From: Nitrososphaerota archaeon
GTDB taxonomy: Archaea > Thermoproteota > Nitrososphaeria > Nitrososphaerales > Nitrosopumilaceae
Assembly: GCA_021325595.1 (NCBI GenBank)
Contig: JAJPGX010000025.1
Coordinates: forward strand, 1 to 61,463
Length of the DNA: 61,463 nucleotides
Direction of reading: 5' to 3'
The position numbers and the translations under genes were made by a program. The notes under the pieces were generated by a model that made no database searches, was not told where the DNA came from, and was given only the letters and a program-made list of their open reading frames with translations. This document shows, piece by piece, positions 36,494-45,474 of the stretch; position 1 is the stretch's first letter, and the number at the start of each line of letters is the position of its first letter.

Positions 36494-37885
36494 ATGTCAA
36501 CTATATCCTACAAAACAATTGGAAAGATTGCAGGTCCTCTAATGTTCGTAGAGGGCGTAGATAATGCCGCATATGGTGAAATGGTTGAGATCAAATTACC
36601 TAATGGCGAAAGAAGACAAGGTCAAGTACTAGATACAAGACAAGGACTAGCAGTTGTCCAAGTCTTTGGTGCTACTATGGGACTTAACATAACAGGCACA
36701 TCAACCAAATTCCTAGGTGAGACTGCACAGCTTGCAGTTTCTGATGATATGTTAGGACGTGTATTTGATGGACTTGGAAATCCAAGAGACAACGGTCCTA
36801 ACATTGTATCAAAACACAAAGTTGATCTTGTAGGTTCCGGTATTAACCCATATTCAAGAGAAGAACCATCTGAATTCATTCAGACTGGTATGTCTAACAT
36901 TGATGGAATGAACACTCTAGTAAGGGGTCAGAAGCTACCAATCTTTTCCGGTGCAGGTCTTCCACATAACTTACTTGCATCACAAATTGCAAGACAGGCA
37001 AAAGTATTGGGCGGTTCAGAAAACTTCTCTGTTGTATTCGCTGCTATGGGAATTACAAGTGAAGAAGCAAACTTTTTCGTAAAACAATTTGAAGAAAGCG
37101 GAGCACTTGGCAGAACCGCATTATTTCTAAACTTGTCATCTGATCCATCTATGGAGAGAATACTTACTCCAAGACTTGCATTAACAACAGCAGAATACCT
37201 TGCATATGAAAGAGACATGCACGTACTTGTAATTATGACTGATATGACAAACTATTGTGAAGCATTAAGAGAAATTTCTGCAGCAAGAGAAGAAGTTCCA
37301 GGACGAAGAGGATATCCTGGTTACATGTACACTGATTTGTCATCATTGTATGAAAGAGCAGGCAAGATCAAAGGAAGAAACGGTTCCGTAACTCAGATTC
37401 CAATTCTTACCATGCCAGCAGATGATATTACTCACCCAATTCCAGACCTCACAGGTTACATTACAGAAGGACAGATTGTCATGAGTAGAGATCTACACAG
37501 AGGGGACATTCATCCACCAGTAGATGTATTGACAAGTCTTTCACGTTTGATGAATCAAGGTATTGGAAAAGGAAGGACAAGAGAAGATCACAGAAGCCTT
37601 GCTGACCAACTTTATGCTACATATGCACAAGGAAAAGATGCAAGAGCACTTGCAGCAATTGTAGGTGAGGAGGCTTTAAGCGATCTTGATAGAAAGTTCC
37701 TTAGAGTTGCTAATAACTTTGAAAGAAAGTTTGTTAATCAGGGAATGGATGAGAACCGTTCAATTGAACAAACCTTGGATATTGGATGGGAATTGCTAAG
37801 CGAATTATCAGACTCTGAACTCAATCGTATCAAACCAGAATTCATAGAAAAATACAGGAAGAAACCGAGTGCAGGTGCAAATTAA
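36494..37885 (+). CDS. atpB: A-type ATP synthase subunit B
   Basis: Non-catalytic nucleotide-binding subunit of 463 residues. [18 protein letters not shown] replaces a true Walker A lysine loop, as expected for [57 protein letters not shown] and the C-terminal helical domain are all present. It alternates with subunit A in the A3B3 head. The ATG directly follows the atpA stop. Confidence 0.96.
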   Translation: MSTISYKTIGKIAGPLMFVEGVDNAAYGEMVEIKLPNGERRQGQVLDTRQGLAVVQVFGATMGLNITGTSTKFLGETAQLAVSDDMLGRVFDGLGNPRDNGPNIVSKHKVDLVGSGINPYSREEPSEFIQTGMSNIDGMNTLVRGQKLPIFSGAGLPHNLLASQIARQAKVLGGSENFSVVFAAMGITSEEANFFVKQFEESGALGRTALFLNLSSDPSMERILTPRLALTTAEYLAYERDMHVLVIMTDMTNYCEALREISAAREEVPGRRGYPGYMYTDLSSLYERAGKIKGRNGSVTQIPILTMPADDITHPIPDLTGYITEGQIVMSRDLHRGDIHPPVDVLTSLSRLMNQGIGKGRTREDHRSLADQLYATYAQGKDARALAAIVGEEALSDLDRKFLRVANNFERKFVNQGMDENRSIEQTLDIGWELLSELSDSELNRIKPEFIEKYRKKPSAGAN

Positions 37886-38548
37886 GTGCCATCAGCAATT
37901 AACATCAGACCAACACGTCTTGAATATATTCGCACTAAACGAAGGATCAACATAGCAAAGAAGGGTCTGAAGTTACTAAAGCTGAAAAGACAAGCACTGA
38001 TCTTAGAATTCTTTAACACAAGCAAAAGTGCAGCAGCACTCAGAGGAGGTCTTCAAGCTGAATTGATAAAAGGATATCAATCAATTCGAATGGCAGAAAT
38101 GCTTGCAGGTGCAATGAGATTAGAAAATGAAGCAATGAAAATTCCACAACTAAACAAATTACAAATCACTCCAAAAAACGTCATGGGAGTTAGAATTCCA
38201 AAGATCGATGGGGGACAAAGCAACCAAGCATTAACTGAACATCTATTGGAACTCCCACCATCAATTAATGAAGCAATCAAGGCTTTTCATAATGTACACA
38301 AAATGGTTCTAGACGTTGCAGAAAAAGAAACCACACTACGCAAACTTTTGTTAGAAATTGAAAAAACAAAAAGAAAATCAAACGCGATTGAAAACGTTTT
38401 CATTCCAAGATTACAATCTGCAGTAAAATTCATCACATTCAGACTAGAAGAGATGGAACGAGATACTTTCATTATGTTAAAGACTGTAAAACGTAAGATG
38501 GGAGAAAGAGAACAAGAGGCCAAAAAGGAGAAAGAGATTCTTGCCTAA
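37886..38548 (+). CDS. atpD: A-type ATP synthase subunit D
   Basis: Central-shaft coiled-coil subunit of 220 residues that turns inside the A3B3 head. INIRPTRLEYIRTKRRINIAKKGLKLLKLKRQALILEF at the N-terminus and NAIENVFIPRLQSAVKFITFRLEEMERDTFIMLKTVKRKM at the C-terminus are typical. The start is GTG immediately after the atpB stop. The C-terminal run is rich in Lys and Glu. Confidence 0.94.
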   Translation: MPSAINIRPTRLEYIRTKRRINIAKKGLKLLKLKRQALILEFFNTSKSAAALRGGLQAELIKGYQSIRMAEMLAGAMRLENEAMKIPQLNKLQITPKNVMGVRIPKIDGGQSNQALTEHLLELPPSINEAIKAFHNVHKMVLDVAEKETTLRKLLLEIEKTKRKSNAIENVFIPRLQSAVKFITFRLEEMERDTFIMLKTVKRKMGEREQEAKKEKEILA

Positions 38549-38585
38549 ATTTAGTAATTCTCAACAACAAAGATTCTATTTCATC

Positions 38586-38666
38586 ATGAGAGCATTTAAG
38601 ATTGGTAATATTCTTGCTACAATTGCCTTGGCACTATATGCTAGCAAGCACTTTCTGGGAGTATAG
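38586..38666 (+). CDS. 26-residue membrane micropeptide inside the ATP synthase operon
   Basis: A short ORF (ATG 38586 to TAG) lies in the 120-bp gap between atpD and atpH. The product starts MRAFKIGNILATIALAL and ends YASKHFLGV: one hydrophobic helix of about 14-16 residues with a basic start. It ends two bases before the atpH ATG, so its 3' end carries the ribosome entry for atpH. No family is recognised. It could be a stabiliser of the membrane sector or merely a coupling ORF. No clear Shine-Dalgarno precedes it. Confidence 0.45.
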   Translation: MRAFKIGNILATIALALYASKHFLGV

Positions 38667-38668
38667 GG

Positions 38669-38992
38669 ATGTCTACGGCTGAAAAATACGTTCATTCATT
38701 GAAACAGATCAAGGAATCAGAGGAGAAGGCACAAAAGGAAATAGACGAATTTAAAAAAAGAGTATCAGAAGATTTTAGAAGTTTTGAAATAAATACATCT
38801 AAATCAATAGTTACAGCAAAAAGTGATAGCGAAAGACTAGTCGAGACTTCAGTTGAACACGCAAGAAAGATAGCTAATACAGAAACTGAAAAAATCATCG
38901 AAGAAGCCAAAAACAAATCAAAAACTATTTCATCAAAAATAGATGCACAAACAGTTCGTGAAATAATCGATATTTTACTAAAAGAGGTATAG
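38669..38992 (+). CDS. atpH: A-type ATP synthase subunit H (stator coiled coil)
   Basis: 107-residue, almost entirely coiled-coil protein (STAEKYVHSLKQIKESEEKAQKEIDEFKKRV and so on), which pairs with subunit E in the peripheral stalk. The identity rests on the coiled coil, the length and the position directly before the subunit I gene, as in other archaeal operons. The C-terminal DAQTVREIIDILLKEV matches the short conserved end of the family. A GGGA ribosome site lies in the upstream micropeptide ORF. Confidence 0.8.
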   Translation: MSTAEKYVHSLKQIKESEEKAQKEIDEFKKRVSEDFRSFEINTSKSIVTAKSDSERLVETSVEHARKIANTETEKIIEEAKNKSKTISSKIDAQTVREIIDILLKEV

Positions 38993-38994
38993 AT

Positions 38995-41019
38995 TTGGTT
39001 CTAAAACCAGTACCAATGCAGAGAATTGCAGTACTAGGACTACGAAATGAAAGACAAACGGTTATCTCCATATTGCATGACCTAAACGCAATACAATTAG
39101 AGCCTCTCTCAAAAGATGTTTCTACAATGTTACGAAATGAGCGTGATAATGATCTATACAGACAGGTATCTGATCAGCTTTTAAGAATGAAAGCTTTCAG
39201 AACAATACTTCCCCCAATTGAAGTTAAACAATGTCAAAGATTTACTTCTCTTGATCAGCTAATGCAAGCTGTAAATTCTATCAATATAGATAATCAAGTT
39301 TCAACATTAGAAAAAGAAAAAGAAAGTCTTCTTACACAACTAAAAGAGACTGAAAATAACCTAAAACTAATAGAAGAGTTTTCATTCTTTCCCGAAGATT
39401 TTAGTGTCTTACAGTTAAAATCTGCCCACTCTTACTTTGGTAGAATAGATTCAAAGAATTATGCTGCATTCAAAAAGGCACTTGATGTAAATAGTCAAGA
39501 CGTGTTTGTATATCCAAAAGAAGGCAAAGATACAACACAAGTTGTTCTTGTTACATTCCCAAATTTTCCACCTCATGCTCTTGCAACAATAGTTCAAGAG
39601 TATGATGTAAAAATTGAAGTAGTGCCAAAATTAGAAGGCAAATCAGATCAATTAATTCAAAAACTAAAAACTAATCAAACCGAGATATCGCAAAAACTAA
39701 AAGAAATAGATAAACAGTTAGAAGAGATCTCAAAAGCTAATTATGTTAATATTGTATGTATTGAAGAACAACTTGAAATAGAAAACAAGAAACTTGAAGT
39801 AATAGATAACTTGGGAGTAACTTCTGATTCATTTGCTCTTGAGGGATGGATTCCAAAAGCAAAGGTAAACCAACTACGGCAAGCATTTGAAAAAAACACT
39901 AAGTGTACAATGCTCTTTGAGATAGAAACTGATGAGCGTCCTCCAACGCAATTTGATAATCCAAAAAGATTCAAACTCTTTGAAGCTTTTATAAGATTCT
40001 ATTCATTACCAGATGGAAAAGAATTTGATCCTACATTGATCTTTGGAATAATCTTCCCAGTATTCTACGGAATGATGGTAGGAGATGCAGGATATGGATT
40101 GGTTATATTACTTGTTTGTAGATGGGTAATCAGAAGAATAGATGGTGGAAAGAAAAACATCAACATAATGCCAGGTATGTTACGTAAGTTTGCATTAACA
40201 ATTCTCAAAAAACGACAGATGGCAAAACTAGCAAGAGCTATGACACCAGGTGCAATCATTGCAATTGTATTAGGATTTGTGTTTAATCTCTACTTTGGAT
40301 TCCATCTAAATGGTTATTTGTTTGGATTCCTAAACTCCACACTAGGATTACATCTTCCAGCAGATGGAACAATCTTCAGTCCTATTACTGGATTAAGAAA
40401 ATTATTGCTTATCAGTGGATACATAGGACTTGGGATGGTAACCTTTGGACTAATCTTGGGTATAATAAACACCATAAGAGAAGGAGAAAAGAAACATGCC
40501 ATAGGAAAAATGGGCTGGCTTGTTTTTGGATGGGGTGTAGTTCTTACAGGACTTGCATTGATGCACCACCAACATATCAACCCAATACACCATGTAGAAG
40601 GATTATTCTATGTTGGATTAATGGGCGGAGGAATAGGTCTGATGTTTGTTGGCGAAGGACCACGTGCTATCATGGAGTTACCGTCTATTGTTAGTCACAT
40701 ATTGTCATATACAAGAATTGTAGGTATCTTACTAGCTTCTGTCATATTGGCCGATGTCATTGATTTCATATTTACTAAAACATTGCATCATACAATTCCA
40801 TATATCGTTCTTGGAACAATGATACTTTTCATTGGACATATATTCAATATTATAATTGGTGTGTTTGAACCAGGTATTCAGGGTGCAAGATTGGTATACG
40901 TGGAATTTTTCTCTAAATTCTATCATGGTAACGGAAAACAATTCAGACCATTTGGAACATCAAGAAAATACACATACGATCAATATGAACTACAAGCAGA
41001 AACCAAAACCAAGAAATAA
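38995..41019 (+). CDS. atpI: A-type ATP synthase subunit I (a subunit, stator)
   Basis: Ion-channel stator subunit of 674 residues. A soluble N-terminal half (about 1-340, with coiled coil at about 95-130 and 215-265) is followed by about seven or eight membrane helices (about 345-640). The essential arginine is in SHILSYTRIVGILLASVIL, facing the proteolipid glutamate. VGDAGYGLVIL in the first membrane segment and GVFEPGIQGARLVYVEFFSKFYHGNGKQFRPF at the end are family hallmarks. Start TTG, two bases after the atpH stop, with an AAAGAGG ribosome site. Confidence 0.95.
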   Translation: MVLKPVPMQRIAVLGLRNERQTVISILHDLNAIQLEPLSKDVSTMLRNERDNDLYRQVSDQLLRMKAFRTILPPIEVKQCQRFTSLDQLMQAVNSINIDNQVSTLEKEKESLLTQLKETENNLKLIEEFSFFPEDFSVLQLKSAHSYFGRIDSKNYAAFKKALDVNSQDVFVYPKEGKDTTQVVLVTFPNFPPHALATIVQEYDVKIEVVPKLEGKSDQLIQKLKTNQTEISQKLKEIDKQLEEISKANYVNIVCIEEQLEIENKKLEVIDNLGVTSDSFALEGWIPKAKVNQLRQAFEKNTKCTMLFEIETDERPPTQFDNPKRFKLFEAFIRFYSLPDGKEFDPTLIFGIIFPVFYGMMVGDAGYGLVILLVCRWVIRRIDGGKKNINIMPGMLRKFALTILKKRQMAKLARAMTPGAIIAIVLGFVFNLYFGFHLNGYLFGFLNSTLGLHLPADGTIFSPITGLRKLLLISGYIGLGMVTFGLILGIINTIREGEKKHAIGKMGWLVFGWGVVLTGLALMHHQHINPIHHVEGLFYVGLMGGGIGLMFVGEGPRAIMELPSIVSHILSYTRIVGILLASVILADVIDFIFTKTLHHTIPYIVLGTMILFIGHIFNIIIGVFEPGIQGARLVYVEFFSKFYHGNGKQFRPFGTSRKYTYDQYELQAETKTKK

Positions 41020-41023
41020 AATT

Positions 41024-41485
41024 CTAATAATATTTTAGCTCGTTAACATCTAATGTTCTTGTACAATACCTGCATCTTAAAACTAGACCTGTCTTGTCAA
41101 CAACATCCATGATGGGTTCAATATCTTCATCACTATTTGTGATACAATCTGGATTTGAACAGCGAAAAATTCTTTCAATCTCATTTGGTAAAGCAACGCG
41201 TCTTTTCTCAACTAGCTTATAGTCACGAATTATGTTTACAGTTGCTTTTGGAGAAATAAGTGCCAGCTTGTTTGTATCTGCATTCTCCAAGAACTTGTTT
41301 TCTACTTTAATTATGTCTTTTTTCGATACCTTTGAGCTTGGAACATTGAGCGCAATTGTAATTACATTTCCATCCTTTCCATCTATTCCTAGTGCATTCA
41401 AAACTTTCAAACCTTTTCCAGATTCTATGTGATCAATCACTGTTCCATTTTTGATCTTTCGTACTATGAGGTCAGACTCTGACAT
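41024..41485 (-). CDS. pyrI: Aspartate carbamoyltransferase regulatory subunit
   Basis: Allosteric subunit of the pyrimidine enzyme ATCase. From ATG 41485 it is 153 residues, normal for the family: VRKIKNGTVIDHIESGKGLKVLNALGI nucleotide-binding domain, and a zinc domain with four cysteines (CSNPDC ... CRYC). CTP or UTP would bind the N-terminal domain. A longer upstream frame exists but runs into pyrB, so ATG 41485 is preferred; a TATA-like box about 26 bases away agrees. Divergent from pyrB rather than in the usual pyrBI order. Confidence 0.93.
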   Translation of the reverse strand: MSESDLIVRKIKNGTVIDHIESGKGLKVLNALGIDGKDGNVITIALNVPSSKVSKKDIIKVENKFLENADTNKLALISPKATVNIIRDYKLVEKRRVALPNEIERIFRCSNPDCITNSDEDIEPIMDVVDKTGLVLRCRYCTRTLDVNELKYY

Positions 41486-41528
41486 TGGAATAGTTTGTAT
41501 AGTACTTATATATAATAGTGAATTACAA
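41486..41528. promoter_or_regulatory. Compact bidirectional promoter between pyrI and pyrB
   Basis: Only 43 bases separate the two start codons. The stretch CTTATATATAATAG (about 41506-41519) read leftward is centred about 26 bases from the pyrI ATG. A second TATA-like TTTGTATAG (about 41494-41502) is centred about 30 bases before the pyrB ATG. Both messages therefore look leaderless, with opposed promoters that overlap and may compete for TBP. Confidence 0.55.
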
Positions 41529-42461
41529 ATGAGCAATACTTTTTTCCAAAAAGATATTGTCTCAGTAAGAGATTTTGATAAGCAAAAGTTTGAAGATGTT
41601 TTCAAGGCAACAGACAAAATTCTTGAAATGAATCAAAATGAGAGAAGAGAGCTTGGCCGTGGTAAGACTCTGGGATACCTATTCTTTGAACCTAGTACAA
41701 GAACAAGACTAAGTTTCGAGGCTGCCATGGCTTCAATAGGAGGGACATCCATTGGTATAGCTGATGCCTCATCATCATCTACAAGAAAAGGTGAGAGCCT
41801 TGCAGATACGGTACGAATAATGTCGTTATATTCAGATGTAGTTGTATTAAGACATCAACTCGATGGCTCTAGTAGATTTTCAGCCGAAGTATCAGAAAAG
41901 CCCCTGATTAATGCAGGAAGTGGAACTGAAGAACACCCAACACAGGCAATTCTCGATCTTTATACTATAAGAAAAGAAAAGAAGCGAATTGATGGTCTTA
42001 AGATAGGAATAGTTGGAGATTTAAAATATGGAAGAACAGTTTACTCACTTTTGTATGCATTATGCAACTATAAAGTAGATGTCAAACTGATATCTCCACA
42101 GGCTCTGAAAATTAGGGCTGATTCAACATATGAAATAAGAAAAAAATTGCAATATACAGAAACAAGTGATCTGGAAGAAAACCTTGATGATCTTGATGTT
42201 ATCTATGTAACAAGAATTCAAAAAGAAAGATTTGCTGATGTTGAAGAATATGTTAAAGTTAAAGGCAGCTATAAAATTGGACCTGAACTAATCAAAAAAA
42301 TAAAAGATGATGCTATCATAATGCATCCATTACCACGCCTTGATGAAATATCGCATGAAATAGACTCTACGAGACAAGCTACTTACTTTAAACAAGCTAA
42401 GTATGGAAAAGATACTCGTGCGGCACTTCTTGCATTGGTTCTAAACGAAAAAGGAATCTAA
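41529..42461 (+). CDS. pyrB: Aspartate carbamoyltransferase catalytic subunit
   Basis: Condenses carbamoyl phosphate with aspartate in pyrimidine synthesis. 310 residues from ATG 41529, whose product begins MSNTFFQKDIVSVRDF as in the family; the frame is open further upstream, but those residues are not family-like. FEPSTRTRLSFEAAM binds carbamoyl phosphate and HPTQAILDLYTI is the matching late loop, with HPLPRLDEI near the end. Works with the divergent pyrI product as the holoenzyme. Confidence 0.95.
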   Translation: MSNTFFQKDIVSVRDFDKQKFEDVFKATDKILEMNQNERRELGRGKTLGYLFFEPSTRTRLSFEAAMASIGGTSIGIADASSSSTRKGESLADTVRIMSLYSDVVVLRHQLDGSSRFSAEVSEKPLINAGSGTEEHPTQAILDLYTIRKEKKRIDGLKIGIVGDLKYGRTVYSLLYALCNYKVDVKLISPQALKIRADSTYEIRKKLQYTETSDLEENLDDLDVIYVTRIQKERFADVEEYVKVKGSYKIGPELIKKIKDDAIIMHPLPRLDEISHEIDSTRQATYFKQAKYGKDTRAALLALVLNEKGI

Positions 42462-42475
42462 AATATTTTAAAATT

Positions 42476-42859
42476 CTACATTGAAACCAGTTTTACATTA
42501 TCCATCTTTCGATTGGTCTTAAAATCTCGCGTCATCACACTAATTTTAGATGCATCACCATGTAACATGAAAAGCTCCATACACTTGTTTCCATCAACTT
42601 TGCTATGAAGGTGTGTTCCAATCAAATCTTCATAATTGTGTTTTATTGCAGTTACAACCTGTTCAGAATCTTCGTCATGCGTTATCATCAAGATTGCATG
42701 AATGGTTCCTGTGAGATTTCCTATCTGTTTTTCTTCTGATATGAGATTTCTAATACCTGCTCTGATAATTTCAGATCTTCCTGAAAATCCCATGGTTTTT
42801 TGTATTCTGTCAATTTCATATAGAATCTCATCATTTAGTGATATGGAAATGATTGGCAT
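42476..42859 (-). CDS. NikR-like ribbon-helix-helix metal regulator
   Basis: 127-residue regulator: a ribbon-helix-helix DNA-binding domain (about 1-45; ISISLNDEILYEIDRIQKTMGFSGRSEIIRAGIRNLI) and an ACT-like metal domain. The metal site resembles NikR (H74, H83, H85, C93), but the spacing H-x-H-x7-C differs from the canonical H-x-H-x5-C, so the metal may not be nickel. Divergent from a ZnuA/C/B-type importer, which is the obvious target. A palindromic TATA-like CTTATAAG (42881-42888) lies about 26 bases before its ATG, so the message is probably leaderless. Confidence 0.8.
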   Translation of the reverse strand: MPIISISLNDEILYEIDRIQKTMGFSGRSEIIRAGIRNLISEEKQIGNLTGTIHAILMITHDEDSEQVVTAIKHNYEDLIGTHLHSKVDGNKCMELFMLHGDASKISVMTRDFKTNRKMDNVKLVSM

Positions 42860-42871
42860 AAGGCAGATATT

Positions 42872-42932
42872 ATTAACTATCTTATAAGTTTAATAGCAAA
42901 AATTATTAAGATTTTATAGAGTTATTAATAAC
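42872..42932. promoter_or_regulatory. Dyad elements in the regulator/importer intergenic region
   Basis: Between the NikR-like gene and the metal-importer genes there is a perfect 12-bp palindrome GTTATTAATAAC (42921-42932), centred about 25 bases before the importer's first codon and so overlapping its TATA position. A second imperfect dyad (ATTAACT at 42872-42878 with AGTTTAAT at 42887-42894) surrounds the regulator's TATA-like CTTATAAG. Both are good places for a metal-responsive repressor to block both promoters. Confidence 0.5.
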
Positions 42933-42950
42933 AATATCACACAATCAGTA

Positions 42951-43847
42951 TTGAATATCGACACCAAGGCTGCATTAGCAGCCATTGTAATAATTGTACC
43001 ACTATCTGGTTATGCATTATGGATATCAGAACAAGGCAGAGAACCACAACAAATTTCAGGACAAAAAATTTTGGTTACATTTTATCCTCTTTACAAATTT
43101 ACAAAAGCTGTAGGCGGTAATAAGGTAGATGTATCCCTAATTATTCCACCGGGGATTGAACCGCATGATTGGGAACCAACAATACAAGATATTGAACAAT
43201 TCAAAACTGCGAGTTTAGTTATCATAAATGGTGCCGGATTTGAACAATGGTTACCCAAACTTATCACCGCCAATCCAGAAATGACTGTAATAGATACAAG
43301 CAAAAATATCAAATTATTACAAAAAGGTACAAATCAAACAGATCCACATATCTGGTTAGATCCGATTCTAGTTAAGACGCAGGTGCAAAATATAGCAGAC
43401 GGGCTTGAAAAAATTGATCCACAAAACGCAGATTATTATCAACAAAATGCAAATCAATACAAATCAAGACTAGATTCACTTGACGCTACAATTAGAACTG
43501 ATCTGTCAAACTGTAATAAGAAAGATTTTCTTGCATTTCATGATGCATTTTCTTATTTTTCAATTGAATATGGTTTACATCAAAATACAATAGTTGGTGG
43601 ATTAAGCCCCGAAGCAGAACCCACTGCAGCAACTTTAGAACAAATAACGCAAAAATCACAAAATCTTGGATTACACATAGTCTTTACTGAAGAAGCAGTT
43701 AATCCTCAAATAGCTAAAGTAATTGCAGATGAAATACATGGAAAAGTACTAGTGTTAAGTCCGCTTGAAGTTACTAGCATAAATAATGATTATGTTGATG
43801 AAATGAAAAAAAATATTTCTAATCTAAAGGAGGCACTATGCCAATGA
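42951..43847 (+). CDS. ZnuA/TroA-type metal ABC transporter substrate-binding protein
   Basis: 298-residue cluster A-I solute-binding protein, with an N-terminal membrane anchor (about 7-25, no lipobox). The metal ligands of the family are H72 (PPGIEPHDW), H133 (TDPHIW), H197 (AFHDAF) and a late acidic residue (E247 or E248, FTEEAV). The H-H-H-E/D set is typical for zinc or manganese binding. No long His-rich loop is present. It starts with TTG at 42951. It overlaps the ATPase gene by ten bases. Confidence 0.9.
   Translation: MNIDTKAALAAIVIIVPLSGYALWISEQGREPQQISGQKILVTFYPLYKFTKAVGGNKVDVSLIIPPGIEPHDWEPTIQDIEQFKTASLVIINGAGFEQWLPKLITANPEMTVIDTSKNIKLLQKGTNQTDPHIWLDPILVKTQVQNIADGLEKIDPQNADYYQQNANQYKSRLDSLDATIRTDLSNCNKKDFLAFHDAFSYFSIEYGLHQNTIVGGLSPEAEPTAATLEQITQKSQNLGLHIVFTEEAVNPQIAKVIADEIHGKVLVLSPLEVTSINNDYVDEMKKNISNLKEALCQ
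43826..43833 (+). promoter_or_regulatory. Strong Shine-Dalgarno inside the substrate-binding-protein gene
   Basis: AAAGGAGG lies four bases before ATG 43838 and ten before the in-frame ATG 43844, just inside the end of the upstream gene. It explains re-initiation on the ATPase gene. The second ATG would give the classic ATGA overlap; the site does not decide between them. Confidence 0.6.
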
Positions 43848-44569
43848 AAGTAGTTGAAATAGAAAATCTTACAGTATCATACGAAAATATTCTTGCTCTA
43901 GATAATATTACATTCTCTGTGGAGGAAAAAGACTTTTTGGGCATAATTGGACCCAATGGTGCAGGAAAAACTACCTTGTTTAGTTGTATGCTTGGACTAA
44001 CAACAAACTATCAAGGCACAATCAAATTTTTTGGTAGTGACATCAAGAAATCAAGACAATATTTACATAAGATAGGCTATGTTCCACAAAAACCAGTATT
44101 TGAAAAAAATTTTCCTGCCACTATAGAAGAAGTTGTTGGAATGGGTCTTGGGCAAGATCAAACTAAGGATAAGATTGATATTGCACTTCAAAAAGTTTGG
44201 TTACACGAACTTGGTAAACGAAGAATTGGTGATCTATCGGGAGGACAACAACAACGTGTATTTATTGCAAAAGCACTTGTAAATAATCCACAAATACTAA
44301 TTCTCGATGAACCTGTTACCGGTATAGATGCACAAAGTATGGATTTTTTCTATCAAATATTGCACGACTTGAATCGTAAAGAAGGAATAACAATTATCTG
44401 GTCTTCACATGATTTGGATGCAGTGTCTAGACTTGCAACAAAAGTTGCATGTCTTAACAGAACTTTATTTTTCCATGGAATTTCTAAAGATTTCTTCCAT
44501 GATGAAGATCTCTTGAAAATGTATTCTGAATCATCAATGCAAATGCATATGCATAAACATGAGGATTAA
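43838..44569 (+). CDS. Metal ABC transporter ATP-binding protein (ZnuC-like)
   Basis: 243-residue ATPase. Walker A GPNGAGKTT, Q-loop YVPQKP, signature SGGQQQRVFIAKAL, Walker B ILILDEPVTGID and switch histidine SSHD are all present. The YVPQK segment is a hallmark of the Zn/Mn ABC class. A Met/His-rich tail (MQMHMHKHED) at the extreme C-terminus is unusual and could bind metal. ATG 43844 is an alternative start. Second gene of the importer operon. Confidence 0.93.
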   Translation: MPMKVVEIENLTVSYENILALDNITFSVEEKDFLGIIGPNGAGKTTLFSCMLGLTTNYQGTIKFFGSDIKKSRQYLHKIGYVPQKPVFEKNFPATIEEVVGMGLGQDQTKDKIDIALQKVWLHELGKRRIGDLSGGQQQRVFIAKALVNNPQILILDEPVTGIDAQSMDFFYQILHDLNRKEGITIIWSSHDLDAVSRLATKVACLNRTLFFHGISKDFFHDEDLLKMYSESSMQMHMHKHED

Positions 44570-44574
44570 ACAAA

Positions 44575-45417
44575 ATGACATTTGAAATACTGACTTATGG
44601 TTTCATGCAAAGAGCATTGGTGACTGGAATTGCTATATCTCTAATGTGTTCTGTAGTGGGCTTGTTTCTCGTTCTTAGAAGATATTCACTTTTTGGTGAT
44701 GCGTTAGCTCATGCAGCATTTGGTGGAATAGCAGCAGGACTCTATCTAGGAATATACCCATTATGGACAGCATTTGTTGTAACTATATCAAGTGCATTGG
44801 GTCTCACAAGCATCAAGCAACGATTCCAAATCTCAGGAGACTCTATTGTAGCAATATTACTTTCTGCAGGACTTGCAATGGGTGTAATTTTGATAAGTTT
44901 AGCAAAGGGATTTACTGTAGATATATTCAGTTTCCTTTTTGGAAGTATACTTCTAGTTAGTCTACAAAACACATTACTTATTCTTGGACTTTCTGGTACT
45001 ATACTCGTCATCATATTGTTGTTGTATAGGCAACTAGTATATGCTACATTTAATGAAGAACAAGCTAAGGTAAGTGGAATTAGAGTTGATAAACTAAATT
45101 ATCTCCTTGTAGTAATTTCCGCAATTACTGTAGTAAGTTCAATGCAGCTTGTTGGCATATTGCTAACCTCATCACTTATTGTAGTACCAAATGTAACTGC
45201 AGTGTTATTTTCTAGAGGATTCAAACAAACTGCTATTTTATCAATGGCTTTTGCTGTTTTTTCTGCTATAACAGGAATATTGACTTCATATGTCTTTAAT
45301 GTGGCACCCAGTGGAATGATTGTACTCATATCGATTCTAATTTTTGGAACCTCTCTAGCAATCAAATCACTTAGAACTACAAATAAATTCGCAAAAAAAT
45401 CCAAGATCATAACTTGA
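44575..45417 (+). CDS. Metal ABC transporter permease (ZnuB/TroC-like)
   Basis: 280-residue permease of the ABC-3 family with about eight membrane helices. GDALAHAAFGGIAAGLYLG in the second helix region and the EEQAKVSGIRVDKLNYLLV coupling segment are typical. It completes the importer made with the two upstream genes; the metal is zinc, manganese or iron on family grounds and cannot be settled here. Starts five bases after the ATPase stop. Confidence 0.92.
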   Translation: MTFEILTYGFMQRALVTGIAISLMCSVVGLFLVLRRYSLFGDALAHAAFGGIAAGLYLGIYPLWTAFVVTISSALGLTSIKQRFQISGDSIVAILLSAGLAMGVILISLAKGFTVDIFSFLFGSILLVSLQNTLLILGLSGTILVIILLLYRQLVYATFNEEQAKVSGIRVDKLNYLLVVISAITVVSSMQLVGILLTSSLIVVPNVTAVLFSRGFKQTAILSMAFAVFSAITGILTSYVFNVAPSGMIVLISILIFGTSLAIKSLRTTNKFAKKSKIIT

Positions 45418-45474
45418 TTATTTTTACATGTGATCACGTTTATGTTTTTATAGGAGATAATTGATTATTTTACT

